Below are positions 53,505 to 61,674 of a stretch of 64,000 bases of DNA, piece after piece (the stretch's first letter is position 1; every line of letters begins with the position of its first letter). The notes beneath the pieces were generated by a model. It made no database searches. It was not told the DNA's origin and was given only the letters and a program-made list of their open reading frames with translations. Position numbers and translations under genes: made by a program. The DNA comes from Oscillospiraceae bacterium (lineage in GTDB: Bacteria; Bacillota; Clostridia; Saccharofermentanales; Saccharofermentanaceae): the NCBI GenBank assembly GCA_015069205.1, contig SVIZ01000007.1, forward strand, positions 62,001-126,000, read 5' to 3'.

Positions 53505-53533
53505 CGCGCTGCCATGACTTTTCGCGCGGCCAT
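53501..53533. repeat. Direct repeat TTTTCGCGCNGCCAT x2
   Basis: 15-mers at 53501 and 53519, one mismatch. Confidence 0.75.
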
Positions 53534-53583
53534 AAAAATCCAGGCAAAAGTACGGGTGCAGCCTGACTTTTACCGTGATTTTT
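53534..53583. repeat. 50-bp inverted element, copy 2
   Basis: AAAAATCCAGGCAAAAGTACGGGTGCAGCCTGACTTTTACCGTGATTTTT. Same length as copy 1, shared blocks GGGTG and TGACTT.TAC.GTGATTTTT. Confidence 0.65.
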
Positions 53584-53701
53584 ATCAGAGGAATCGAAAA
53601 CAGATTCGTTTGAGCCCTAAGAGTATGGGGAAGGTGCTAATTGTATTCACCTATAAGTCGGGTAAAATATATGAGTTAATAAGTTAAACGGAGTAATCAC
53701 C

Positions 53702-54319
53702 ATGGAAAATAGAACAGTAGACGTATTCCTTACAGAACTTGCTTCAGGCGCTCCCACACCAGGTGGCGGCGGAGCTTCGGCAGTATGCGGCGCGATCGCT
53801 GCAGCTTTGGGCTCAATGGTAGGCAACCTTACGAGCGGCAAGAAGAAGTATGCCGAGTACCAGGAGGAGATCGAAGTTGCCATCGCTAAGTGCGGTTCAC
53901 TCGTAAAAGAGTTCGAAGCATTAGGCAAGAAGGATGAGGAGGTTTTCGAGCCCCTCGCAAAAGCTTATTCCATCCCTAAGGATCAGGAAGGCAGAGACGA
54001 GATCCTTGAAGGCGTTCTGAAGGACGCGAGCACAGCTCCTTTTGAAGTCGTCGAAAAGGCTTACGAGACGGCATTGGTTCTTGCGCGTCTTGCCGTAATC
54101 GGATCAAGACTTGCGATCAGCGACGTCGGAGTTGCCGCTGCAGCATGCAGCACGGCTGCCAGGGGCGCTGCAATGAATGTTTACATCAACACAAAGTCCA
54201 TGAAGGACAGGGCATATGCTGAAGACCTTAACAAGAAAACGGACGATCTTGTTGCCGAGACAACAGAGATCTGCGATAAGGTTTACAGCCAGGTAAAAAC
54301 GATTCTGATCGGCGGGTAA
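53702..54319 (+). CDS. Cyclodeaminase/cyclohydrolase family protein (FchA-like)
   Basis: LASGAPTPGGGGASAVCGAIAAALGSMVGNLT. Confidence 0.88.
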   Translation: MENRTVDVFLTELASGAPTPGGGGASAVCGAIAAALGSMVGNLTSGKKKYAEYQEEIEVAIAKCGSLVKEFEALGKKDEEVFEPLAKAYSIPKDQEGRDEILEGVLKDASTAPFEVVEKAYETALVLARLAVIGSRLAISDVGVAAAACSTAARGAAMNVYINTKSMKDRAYAEDLNKKTDDLVAETTEICDKVYSQVKTILIGG

Positions 54320-54324
54320 TTGAT

Positions 54325-55170
54325 ATGAGAAGACTGGGCGGCAAAGAAGTTGCAGATGAGATCATGGCTGATCTCAAGATAAGAGTTGATGAATTGAAGG
54401 CTAAGGACACGGAGCCCAAGCTTGCGATCCTGCGCGTTGGTCAGAGAGAAGATGACCTCGCTTATGAGAGAGGCGTTCTGAAGCGTTTTGGCACGATCGA
54501 TGTTGCCGTTGAGGTAACGGAACTCGATGCAGGAGTATCGCAGGAAGAACTCGACAAGACATTCGATTCGATCAATAACGATCCCAAGGTTCACGGAATA
54601 CTCGTATTCAGACCTCTGCCAAAGGGATTAAGCGACGAGCACATGAGAAGAACGATCGATCCGGGCAAGGATGTTGATTTCATGGATATCCGCAATATGG
54701 AAGACTGTCTTGCGGGAGTCCGTGACTGCAGTGCGCCCTGTACGGCTGAAGCTGTAATGGAGCTTATCAAGCACTATCAGATCGAGACAAAGGGCAAGAA
54801 GGTAACGGTTGTCGGAAGAAGCCTTGTTATCGGCAAGCCAGTTGCACTTTTGCTTACAACAGCCAATGCGACAGTTACCGTATGCCATACAAAGACCGTT
54901 AATACCGAAGAAGAGTGCAAGCGCGCAGACATCATCGTCGCATGCTGCGGCGTAGCGAAGATCATTAATGAGAATTACGTCAGGGAAGGCCAGATCGTTA
55001 TCGACGTCGGAATGAATGTCGATGAGGAAGGCAAGCTCTGCGGAGACGTTGATTACGATAAGGTATCAGAGATTGCTGAAGCAGTCACACCGGTACCGGG
55101 AGGAGTAGGATCTATCACGACAGCGATCCTTTTGAAGCACGTTGTCGTAAACGCTGAAAGGCAGGCCTGA
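54325..55170 (+). CDS. folD: Methylene-THF dehydrogenase/cyclohydrolase
   Basis: PKVHGILVFRPLPKG, KDVDFMD, VVGRSLVIGKPVALLL, VTPVPGGVGSITTA. Confidence 0.94.
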   Translation: MRRLGGKEVADEIMADLKIRVDELKAKDTEPKLAILRVGQREDDLAYERGVLKRFGTIDVAVEVTELDAGVSQEELDKTFDSINNDPKVHGILVFRPLPKGLSDEHMRRTIDPGKDVDFMDIRNMEDCLAGVRDCSAPCTAEAVMELIKHYQIETKGKKVTVVGRSLVIGKPVALLLTTANATVTVCHTKTVNTEEECKRADIIVACCGVAKIINENYVREGQIVIDVGMNVDEEGKLCGDVDYDKVSEIAEAVTPVPGGVGSITTAILLKHVVVNAERQA

Positions 55171-56375
55171 TGGAGTCCCCTAAAGAGACTGACAAGACCA
55201 GGATGACCAAGGCTCTGGCTGTCCGCAACAAATGTCCCGTGGCAAAGCTCTGCGGCAGTTGTTCTTATGCCGGAAGAAGCTATTTCGAGCAGGCCCAGGC
55301 AAAAGAAAAAAGGGTAAAAAGACTCATCTCCTCTTATTGTGAAGTCCTGCCGATATACTACTGCGAGCAGCCTCTTTACTACCGTAACAAGGTGCATTCC
55401 GGATTTAAGAAACTAAGGAACGGGCATGTCATCTGCGGACCTTATGAAGCAAGTTCCCACCGCATCGTTGAGGTTGATTCATGCCTTATCGAGAACCGGA
55501 TCGCGTCATCGATAATAAGGGACTGCGCCGATATTGCAGAGAAATTCAAGATCAGCATTTATAACGAGACCAGGAATATCGGTGACCTGAGAAGAGTCCT
55601 CGTAAGGACGGCAGATGCCACCGGTGAAGTCATGGTGGTGCTTGTTATCGGCAGCACTTACTTCAAGAAAAAGAAGCTCTTTACTGACGAGCTTTTAAAG
55701 CGCCATCCTGAGATAACAACGCTTCTTATCAACGTTAACAGACGCCACGATTCCATGATCCTCGGAAGTGATGAAGTTAAGAAGGTTACAGGCAACGGGT
55801 ACATTACCGATGTCATTCTCGGAAAGAAGTTCAGGGTGTCTGCCGATTCATTCATGCAGTCCAATCACGAACAGGCTGAGATCCTTTATTCTGAAGCGAT
55901 AAGACTTGCAGGTTTTAATGGCGATGAAGTGTGCATCGACACATATTGCGGAACGGGATCAACAACTCTCTCGTTTGCTGATTTTGTCGGCAGCATAACC
56001 GGTGTCGAGATCAAGGAAGCAGCATACAAGGATGCTCTCAAGAATGCATCGGTCAACAAGGTCACGAATGCTTCTTTCGTAAATGCCGATGCAACTGAAT
56101 ATATGGAAAAGACGTCCAAGACTGATGCCAAAATAGACTGTGTGATCCTGGATCCCACGAGAGCCGGAACGACGCTTAAATTCATTAAGGCATGCGGAAA
56201 GCTGAAGCCCGAAAAGGTCGTTTATATCTCATGCTGCCCTGAGACTCTTGCAAGAGATCTCAAAGGCTTTGCCGCACAAGGATACGAAGCTAAGATCGCA
56301 GAGCCCGTGGACATGTTCCCGTGGACAGATAAGATCGAGACGATAGTCGTCTTATCCAAACTTTCTAAAGGTTAG
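55170..56375 (+). CDS. RlmD-family (RumA/TrmA) 23S rRNA m5U methyltransferase
   Basis: YRNKVHSGFKK, FMQSNHEQAEILYSEA, DTYCGTGSTTL, VILDPTRAGT, ISCCPETLARDL. Confidence 0.9.
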   Translation: MESPKETDKTRMTKALAVRNKCPVAKLCGSCSYAGRSYFEQAQAKEKRVKRLISSYCEVLPIYYCEQPLYYRNKVHSGFKKLRNGHVICGPYEASSHRIVEVDSCLIENRIASSIIRDCADIAEKFKISIYNETRNIGDLRRVLVRTADATGEVMVVLVIGSTYFKKKKLFTDELLKRHPEITTLLINVNRRHDSMILGSDEVKKVTGNGYITDVILGKKFRVSADSFMQSNHEQAEILYSEAIRLAGFNGDEVCIDTYCGTGSTTLSFADFVGSITGVEIKEAAYKDALKNASVNKVTNASFVNADATEYMEKTSKTDAKIDCVILDPTRAGTTLKFIKACGKLKPEKVVYISCCPETLARDLKGFAAQGYEAKIAEPVDMFPWTDKIETIVVLSKLSKG

Positions 56376-56434
56376 ATATAAAACATCTTTGAAATTCATG
56401 TTATTATTTCCTTGGATTTAAGGAGATAGATTAT

Positions 56435-57073
56435 ATGTGGAGAAAAATAGCTTTTATTATCATTATTAGCAGTGTGATATTTTCGATATCAGACTACTTT
56501 TACACCATGCGGGAATCTTATAACAAGTATCTCGAAGGCGAGTATTATTTCCGCTACGAAGCAACAACAGTGCCTGTTATGGATCAGGATGCATGGTTTG
56601 AAAGTGCTGAGAACTTTGAAAAGGTTTCTGCTTTAGATTTTTCTGATACGAAGATCATGCTGCTATATGGAGGCGAACAGGAAGTATATGCATCAGGTCC
56701 TCATGATGGTGTATGTACAGTAATCTACGGCACCCAGACTGTTGATGATTTTCCTGTTTACAACCTGAAGTTTAAAGGTGACGATGCTGACTATTTCTTT
56801 GGCAGAAAGCAGTTAACATATGAAGAATACATAGACTATGTTAAGAGCCTTTCTCCTGAGGAGTTGAAGAGTGACAGGGTCAGCAGCAAAAAGATGGCCA
56901 GTTTTAAGACCGTGCTGGAATTTACATTCATTTTGGTCGGCACTGAAGCTTTAATATGTTTAATTCTCTTTTTCCTTCACAGGAGCGATGCGAAGCTCTG
57001 GTTTGATATTATACTTGTTTTAGGCACGTTATATTGCATCTTCTTTGAGGTCATAACCGCTGTCTTAAATTGA
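56435..57073 (+). CDS. Hypothetical membrane protein
   Basis: N-terminal TM, two C-terminal hydrophobic segments; no recognised family. Confidence 0.6.
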   Translation: MWRKIAFIIIISSVIFSISDYFYTMRESYNKYLEGEYYFRYEATTVPVMDQDAWFESAENFEKVSALDFSDTKIMLLYGGEQEVYASGPHDGVCTVIYGTQTVDDFPVYNLKFKGDDADYFFGRKQLTYEEYIDYVKSLSPEELKSDRVSSKKMASFKTVLEFTFILVGTEALICLILFFLHRSDAKLWFDIILVLGTLYCIFFEVITAVLN

Positions 57074-57098
57074 TATATCGAATTTGTGGAGGGAATCT

Positions 57099-58199
57099 AT
57101 GGAGACAAAAGGAAGGATCAAATCATTTGATGCATTCAGGGGACTTGTTATCCTTCTTGTTGTCAGTTATGGCCACTACTGGCAGTTTACTCCTGCCGGA
57201 TATTACGCTGACGGAACAAGTCTGTTTTTCACTGAGCTGACTAACAAGGTAACCCAGTTCTCATTCAGTTATACGTACTCCATGATGGAATTCCTGTTTC
57301 TTTTAAGTGGCTTCCAGATGTTCAAGTATTTCCAGCTTATTAAGGATAATGATCTCGGGTTCTTCGATTTCATGAAGAAGAGGTTTAAGAGACTTTATCC
57401 TTTATACTTCCTCTCGACCATTGTCATGACCATAGGTCTTTTGATATACCCGTCGATTGCGGGCGAACCCTGGTATGACAGAAGGGCAGAGGGATATCAC
57501 GTCATAATGAACCTTCTCTGCATACAGACATGGAATTCAGACAAGTCTACGATCAACGGACCCTTGTGGTTTGTAAGTGTTCTTGTATTCTGCCTGATAC
57601 TTTTCTATGTCATAAGCAGGATCGCATCGAAAGTCAAAGACGGCCTCTGGCTCATGGGAATCCCCGTCGTTATAGGAATCCTTTTCACCACATCGGGTCT
57701 GCCGTGGCCTCTCCTTAACTCATCAATGTGCCGCGGTTATATCGCTTTCTTTCTTGGTGTTCTGGTTGCTTCTTTTGCGTATAAGATCAAGAGGAGAAAT
57801 GCGAATATCTATTCATGCACAGCGATCGTTTTATATATCCTCTACCAGATTTTCGGAAAGACTTATATATACGAAGAGACACCGCTTTTGAGCAGGTCTT
57901 TGCCGGCGCTGTTCATGCTATATATCCCGCTTATCCTTCTTGTTGTCCGCAATCCTTTCCTGGATAAGATCATCGGGAACAAAGTGTTCTGTTCGCTCGG
58001 TGTGATCTCTTACGCACTCTATACGCTCAATTTCCCGTTTTATCTCTGGCTTGAGATCTATAATCTGTTCGCCGGAGTGGATCTGCCTTACGGTAAGACC
58101 CAGATGTACTGGATAATGCCTGTTGTTCAGATTGGTCTGGCCGTGCTTATCTACTTTTTTGTGGAAAAGCCGATCGACAAGAGTCTCGAAAAGGTCTGA
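57099..58199 (+). CDS. Acyltransferase-3 family membrane protein
   Basis: IKSFDAFRGLVILLVVSYGHYW, FLLSGFQMFKYF, KKRFKRLYPLYFLS. Confidence 0.88.
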   Translation: METKGRIKSFDAFRGLVILLVVSYGHYWQFTPAGYYADGTSLFFTELTNKVTQFSFSYTYSMMEFLFLLSGFQMFKYFQLIKDNDLGFFDFMKKRFKRLYPLYFLSTIVMTIGLLIYPSIAGEPWYDRRAEGYHVIMNLLCIQTWNSDKSTINGPLWFVSVLVFCLILFYVISRIASKVKDGLWLMGIPVVIGILFTTSGLPWPLLNSSMCRGYIAFFLGVLVASFAYKIKRRNANIYSCTAIVLYILYQIFGKTYIYEETPLLSRSLPALFMLYIPLILLVVRNPFLDKIIGNKVFCSLGVISYALYTLNFPFYLWLEIYNLFAGVDLPYGKTQMYWIMPVVQIGLAVLIYFFVEKPIDKSLEKV

Positions 58200-58277
58200 G
58201 AAAAATATTAATATCATTCCAGGTGATTGTCTGATACTATTAGTAGGCGAAGGATAGGGGATCGCGAATAATAAAAT

Positions 58278-58320
58278 GGGTTACTTGTTCTCCTTCGAAA
58301 TGCGCGGCCTGAAGTAACCC
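58278..58320 (+). promoter_or_regulatory. Leader hairpin immediately upstream of the YD-repeat lipoprotein
   Basis: GGGTTACTT...AAGTAACCC perfect 9-bp arms, ending 12 nt before the start codon. Confidence 0.5.
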
Positions 58321-58332
58321 CCAGAGAGTGTT

Positions 58333-59265
58333 ATGAACAAGAAGTTAGTTTGCATATTGGCAGCTGCCCTGATGGCAGGAAGCTTTACGGCATGTAATAA
58401 AGTAATCACGGAATCTTCAGGAGCTTCTTTTGCTTCGGATTTTTCTTTCGAGACATCTGACGCAGCAGTCACGGAATCTACAGTTGCTTCTTCAGAGGTC
58501 ATTGAAGCATATAAGACCGCCTGCATTTATTTTGACGGAGACCTTATTGCTACCAGACTCTACGATGTAAATAACAACATGGTTGAAGAAAAGCGTCTGG
58601 GCGACAACGGCTTTACCAACAAATTCCAGTATGATGCGGCAGGAAACCTCATTGCAGAGATGAAGATCGGCAATGACAGTTTAAGCCAGGGCGGTAATGT
58701 GTACGGATATGATGCCGCAGGCAACATGGTCAAGAAGATCTATGTAAATCCCGACGGATCTTACGGAAACCAGCATGTATATGAGTACGATGCTTCAGGC
58801 TTCATGATCAAGGATACTGAATATGATGCTGCCGGCAATAAGACACAGTGGCTTGTTTTCGAGAACGACGAACACGGCAACCACACAAAGCAGACCCATA
58901 ATGATAACAGCGGCGATACTTATGAGATCGGATATGAATATGAGTATGATGCAGCAGGCAACATAACAAAGTCCACCACATACAGAGGCGGTGAGCTTTC
59001 TGACTGGTCTGAATTCACTTTCGATGCTGCCGGCAACATGACATGCGAGAAGTTCCACAGAGCTGACGGCGGAATCCAGAGCTGGATCGAATATGAGTAC
59101 GACGCTGCAGGCAACATGACGAAGAAGACATCCCTTAAGTCTGACGGAACCGTTTTCCAGACTGTCGAAAAGAGCTACAACTCCGATAACGACGTCGTTG
59201 TTGAGACAAGATACAACTCGGAAGGCGAGATCATCGAGATGTTCCAGTACGTCTATTACTTTTAA
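58333..59265 (+). CDS. Lipoprotein with RHS/YD-type repeats
   Basis: Signal and Cys (AGSFTACNK); recurring YDAAGN: FQYDAAGN, YGYDAAGN, TEYDAAGN, YEYDAAGN, FTFDAAGN, YEYDAAGN. Confidence 0.85.
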   Translation: MNKKLVCILAAALMAGSFTACNKVITESSGASFASDFSFETSDAAVTESTVASSEVIEAYKTACIYFDGDLIATRLYDVNNNMVEEKRLGDNGFTNKFQYDAAGNLIAEMKIGNDSLSQGGNVYGYDAAGNMVKKIYVNPDGSYGNQHVYEYDASGFMIKDTEYDAAGNKTQWLVFENDEHGNHTKQTHNDNSGDTYEIGYEYEYDAAGNITKSTTYRGGELSDWSEFTFDAAGNMTCEKFHRADGGIQSWIEYEYDAAGNMTKKTSLKSDGTVFQTVEKSYNSDNDVVVETRYNSEGEIIEMFQYVYYF

Positions 59266-59348
59266 TCTGAATTAGTCTGCAGTTATAAGAAAAACCTAGT
59301 ATAATATGTCGCGTATATAAATATAGCCTATAACGCGGAGACATATTA

Positions 59349-60281
59349 ATGGTTTATAACAACATCCTTGAGGCTGTCGGCAACACACCTCTCATAAAGC
59401 TCAACCACATAGTACCTGAGGGCGCAGCTGACGTTCTCGTTAAGAACGAAGGACTTGATGTTGGCGGTTCTATCAAGACGCGCACGGCACTCAACATGAT
59501 CGAGCATGCCGAGAAAGACGGAAAGCTGAACAAGAACAGCATCATCGTTGAGCCCACAAGCGGCAACCAGGGAATCGGCCTCGCACTTATCGGTGCGGTC
59601 AAGGGCTACAGGACGATAATCATCATGCCTGACTCCGTAAGCCATGAGAGATCCATGCTCGTAAAGCACTATGGTGCTGAAGTAATTCTCATCCACGATG
59701 ACGGCGATATCGGCAAGGCTATTGAAAACTGCAGGCTCAAGGCAGAAGAGATCGCTGCATCAGATCCCAATGTGTTCATTCCGCAGCAGTTTGAGAATCC
59801 CGCAAATACAGAAGCACAGTACGCATATACGGCAAAGGAACTCCTTGAGGCAGTTGACGGCCGCGTGATCGACGGTTTCTGCTCAGGCATCGGCACGGGT
59901 GGAACGATCACAGGTATCGGACATGCTTTGAAGGAAGCAAACCCTTCCACAGTTATCTGGGCTGCTGAACCCGAGAATGCTGCGATCCTCTCCGGCGGCA
60001 GCATCGGAACCCATGTCCAGATGGGAATAGGCGACGGCCTTATCCCCGGAATCCTTGATACAAAGGTTTACGATGACATCTGCATCATTACGGACGACGA
60101 GGCACTTGATACGTCAAGAAGACTCGCGCGAGAGGAAGGCATGATGTGCGGAATCTCTTCAGGCACAAACGTTGCCTGCGCGATCAAGCTCGCAATGAAG
60201 CTCGGTCCCGGCAAGACTGTTGTTACTGTGCTTCCCGATACGGCTGAAAGATATTTCTCGACACCATTGTTCCAGGACTGA
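59349..60281 (+). CDS. cysK: Cysteine synthase
   Basis: VGNTPLIKLNHI, GGSIKTRTA, PTSGNQGIGLA, GIGTGGTITGIG. Confidence 0.95.
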   Translation: MVYNNILEAVGNTPLIKLNHIVPEGAADVLVKNEGLDVGGSIKTRTALNMIEHAEKDGKLNKNSIIVEPTSGNQGIGLALIGAVKGYRTIIIMPDSVSHERSMLVKHYGAEVILIHDDGDIGKAIENCRLKAEEIAASDPNVFIPQQFENPANTEAQYAYTAKELLEAVDGRVIDGFCSGIGTGGTITGIGHALKEANPSTVIWAAEPENAAILSGGSIGTHVQMGIGDGLIPGILDTKVYDDICIITDDEALDTSRRLAREEGMMCGISSGTNVACAIKLAMKLGPGKTVVTVLPDTAERYFSTPLFQD

Positions 60282-60299
60282 TACTTTAATCTGTTTCGG

Positions 60300-60449
60300 T
60301 ACGGCAGCAATACGGCAAGTAATATGGCAATCAATACGGCATTCAATACGGCTATACCGTATCGTCTGCCGTATTTTTATGGGATTTTGGTTTTTTAATA
60401 CGGCTGTCAGTACGGCATAGCCGTATCGTTTGTCGTACTTTTCGCCGTA
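60300..60449. repeat. 12-bp-period TACGGC/GCCGTA array with a 64-bp tandem duplication
   Basis: TACGGC-type at 60300, 60311, 60323 (TATGGC), 60335, 60347, 60399, 60411; inverted partners at 60356, 60368, 60420, 60432, 60444. Confidence 0.85.
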
Positions 60450-60471
60450 CAGCTCGATTCTAAGTTGCAAA

Positions 60472-60517
60472 TTCACACCAAAGGTGTAAAATTACACTAC
60501 GTAGTTTGATTATCAAA
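60472..60517. promoter_or_regulatory. Palindrome cluster upstream of XRE gene
   Basis: TTCACACC-AAA-GGTGTAAA (60472-60490), ACTACGTAGT (60496-60505), TTTGATTATCAAA (60505-60517). Confidence 0.65.
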
Positions 60518-60533
60518 GGAACACACGGATAAC

Positions 60534-60986
60534 ATGAAGCGCGATGAATTGATCAGGACTGTAAGCAGCAAGCTCAAGCTCATCCGGACTGAGTATGGAA
60601 TAACCCAGGAGGCAATGAGTGAGATGCTCGGTATCTCCAAGAAGACTCTTGTTGAGACCGAGAAGGGCAGACGCGAGCTGTCTTGGACTGAAGTCATAGC
60701 TGTAGTATCTGTTTTCGAGAAGAGCGAAGTGCTCCAGGGAATCGTAGGCGGTGAAGCGGGCGATCTTATCCATGCACTGGCCTTTGAGGACAGACATATC
60801 AATTATCCGCCGACGATGGGCGGCAAAGTCTGGTGGCGCGTGATAGATGAGAAGGACGGGATCAGGCTTCAGCAGAATTATGTTACCGGCCATTACAGAC
60901 TTCTGAATAAGGATGACTGCAGACTGATATCTTCGTTCGACAGGAATGAAGTTGAAGAATACAGGGATTCTCTTGGGAGGCAGTGA
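60534..60986 (+). CDS. XRE-family transcriptional regulator
   Basis: LKLIRTEYGITQEAMSEMLGISKKTLVETEKGRRELSW HTH. Confidence 0.9.
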   Translation: MKRDELIRTVSSKLKLIRTEYGITQEAMSEMLGISKKTLVETEKGRRELSWTEVIAVVSVFEKSEVLQGIVGGEAGDLIHALAFEDRHINYPPTMGGKVWWRVIDEKDGIRLQQNYVTGHYRLLNKDDCRLISSFDRNEVEEYRDSLGRQ

Positions 60987-61216
60987 TGGAAGAGTTTCTG
61001 CTTTTGGTTGTAACGCTCGTCATGTTTGTAGCACCGCCGGTGTTCTTTGTAATCTGCCTGGTCAATTCGATAATACACATACGCAAATATAAAAAAGGCG
61101 GGGAGAATAAGACCCAAGCTTTGACGTACGGCATTATCTCAGGCGCGGCTTTTTCCTATCTCGTAGCAGAAGCATTGCTTATCATCTGGTTCGCCGAAGG
61201 CATCTCACACATGTGA
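60986..61216 (+). CDS. Small membrane protein A
   Basis: 76 aa, two hydrophobic segments. TGATG overlap with the XRE stop. Confidence 0.7.
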   Translation: MEEFLLLVVTLVMFVAPPVFFVICLVNSIIHIRKYKKGGENKTQALTYGIISGAAFSYLVAEALLIIWFAEGISHM

Positions 61217-61253
61217 GGCTTAAGGCATAAAAAATAAGAATGGAGGAATAAAA

Positions 61254-61523
61254 ATGGAAATCTTGTCAGCACTTATGATGGGAGCCTACACTTTTGAAAG
61301 GTTTTTAGAAAACATTTTTTCCGCTTTCATGTTTGGCGCGATACCGGTCACTTTTCTCGTTTTCTTTGTTCTGTTCATTATTGCGGTAATAAAAGTAAAG
61401 AAAAAGGGCGAGAGAAAGGTAAAAGCCATAGTATTCGGCTGCATTTCGGGATACTTCCTGTTGGGTACCATTGGAGAGATCGTTCTCTTTGCAATGCTTG
61501 CTTCTGCAATTGCACACATGTGA
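61254..61523 (+). CDS. Small membrane protein B, paralog of A
   Basis: KKGERKVKAIVFGCISGYFLLGTIGEIVLFAMLASAIAHM resembles KKGGENKTQALTYGIISGAAFSYLVAEALLIIWFAEGISHM. Confidence 0.7.
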   Translation: MEILSALMMGAYTFERFLENIFSAFMFGAIPVTFLVFFVLFIIAVIKVKKKGERKVKAIVFGCISGYFLLGTIGEIVLFAMLASAIAHM

Positions 61524-61532
61524 GGTCAGACC

Positions 61533-61673
61533 ATGAAGGATAAGACGTTTGTAATTATACTGGCGGTTATCATGGTCGTTGGAATAGCGACCACAACAGC
61601 CCTTTTGATCCACGCATACAATCTTTGGAAAGAAATCTCAATAGTTGAGATGATCGCGAATTGGGGATATTGA
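61533..61673 (+). CDS. 46-aa single-TM micropeptide (below the supplied ORF cut-off)
   Basis: ATG at 61533: MKDKTFVIILAVIMVVGIATTTALLIHAYNLWKEISIVEMIANWGY*. Stop one nt before the next ATG. Confidence 0.6.
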   Translation: MKDKTFVIILAVIMVVGIATTTALLIHAYNLWKEISIVEMIANWGY

Positions 61674-61674
61674 T

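Noticed and set aside
60300-60449. TACGGC array as a CRISPR
   Set aside because: Repeat is only about 6-9 bp with 3-6 bp gaps, contains inverted copies and no cas genes; not CRISPR geometry.
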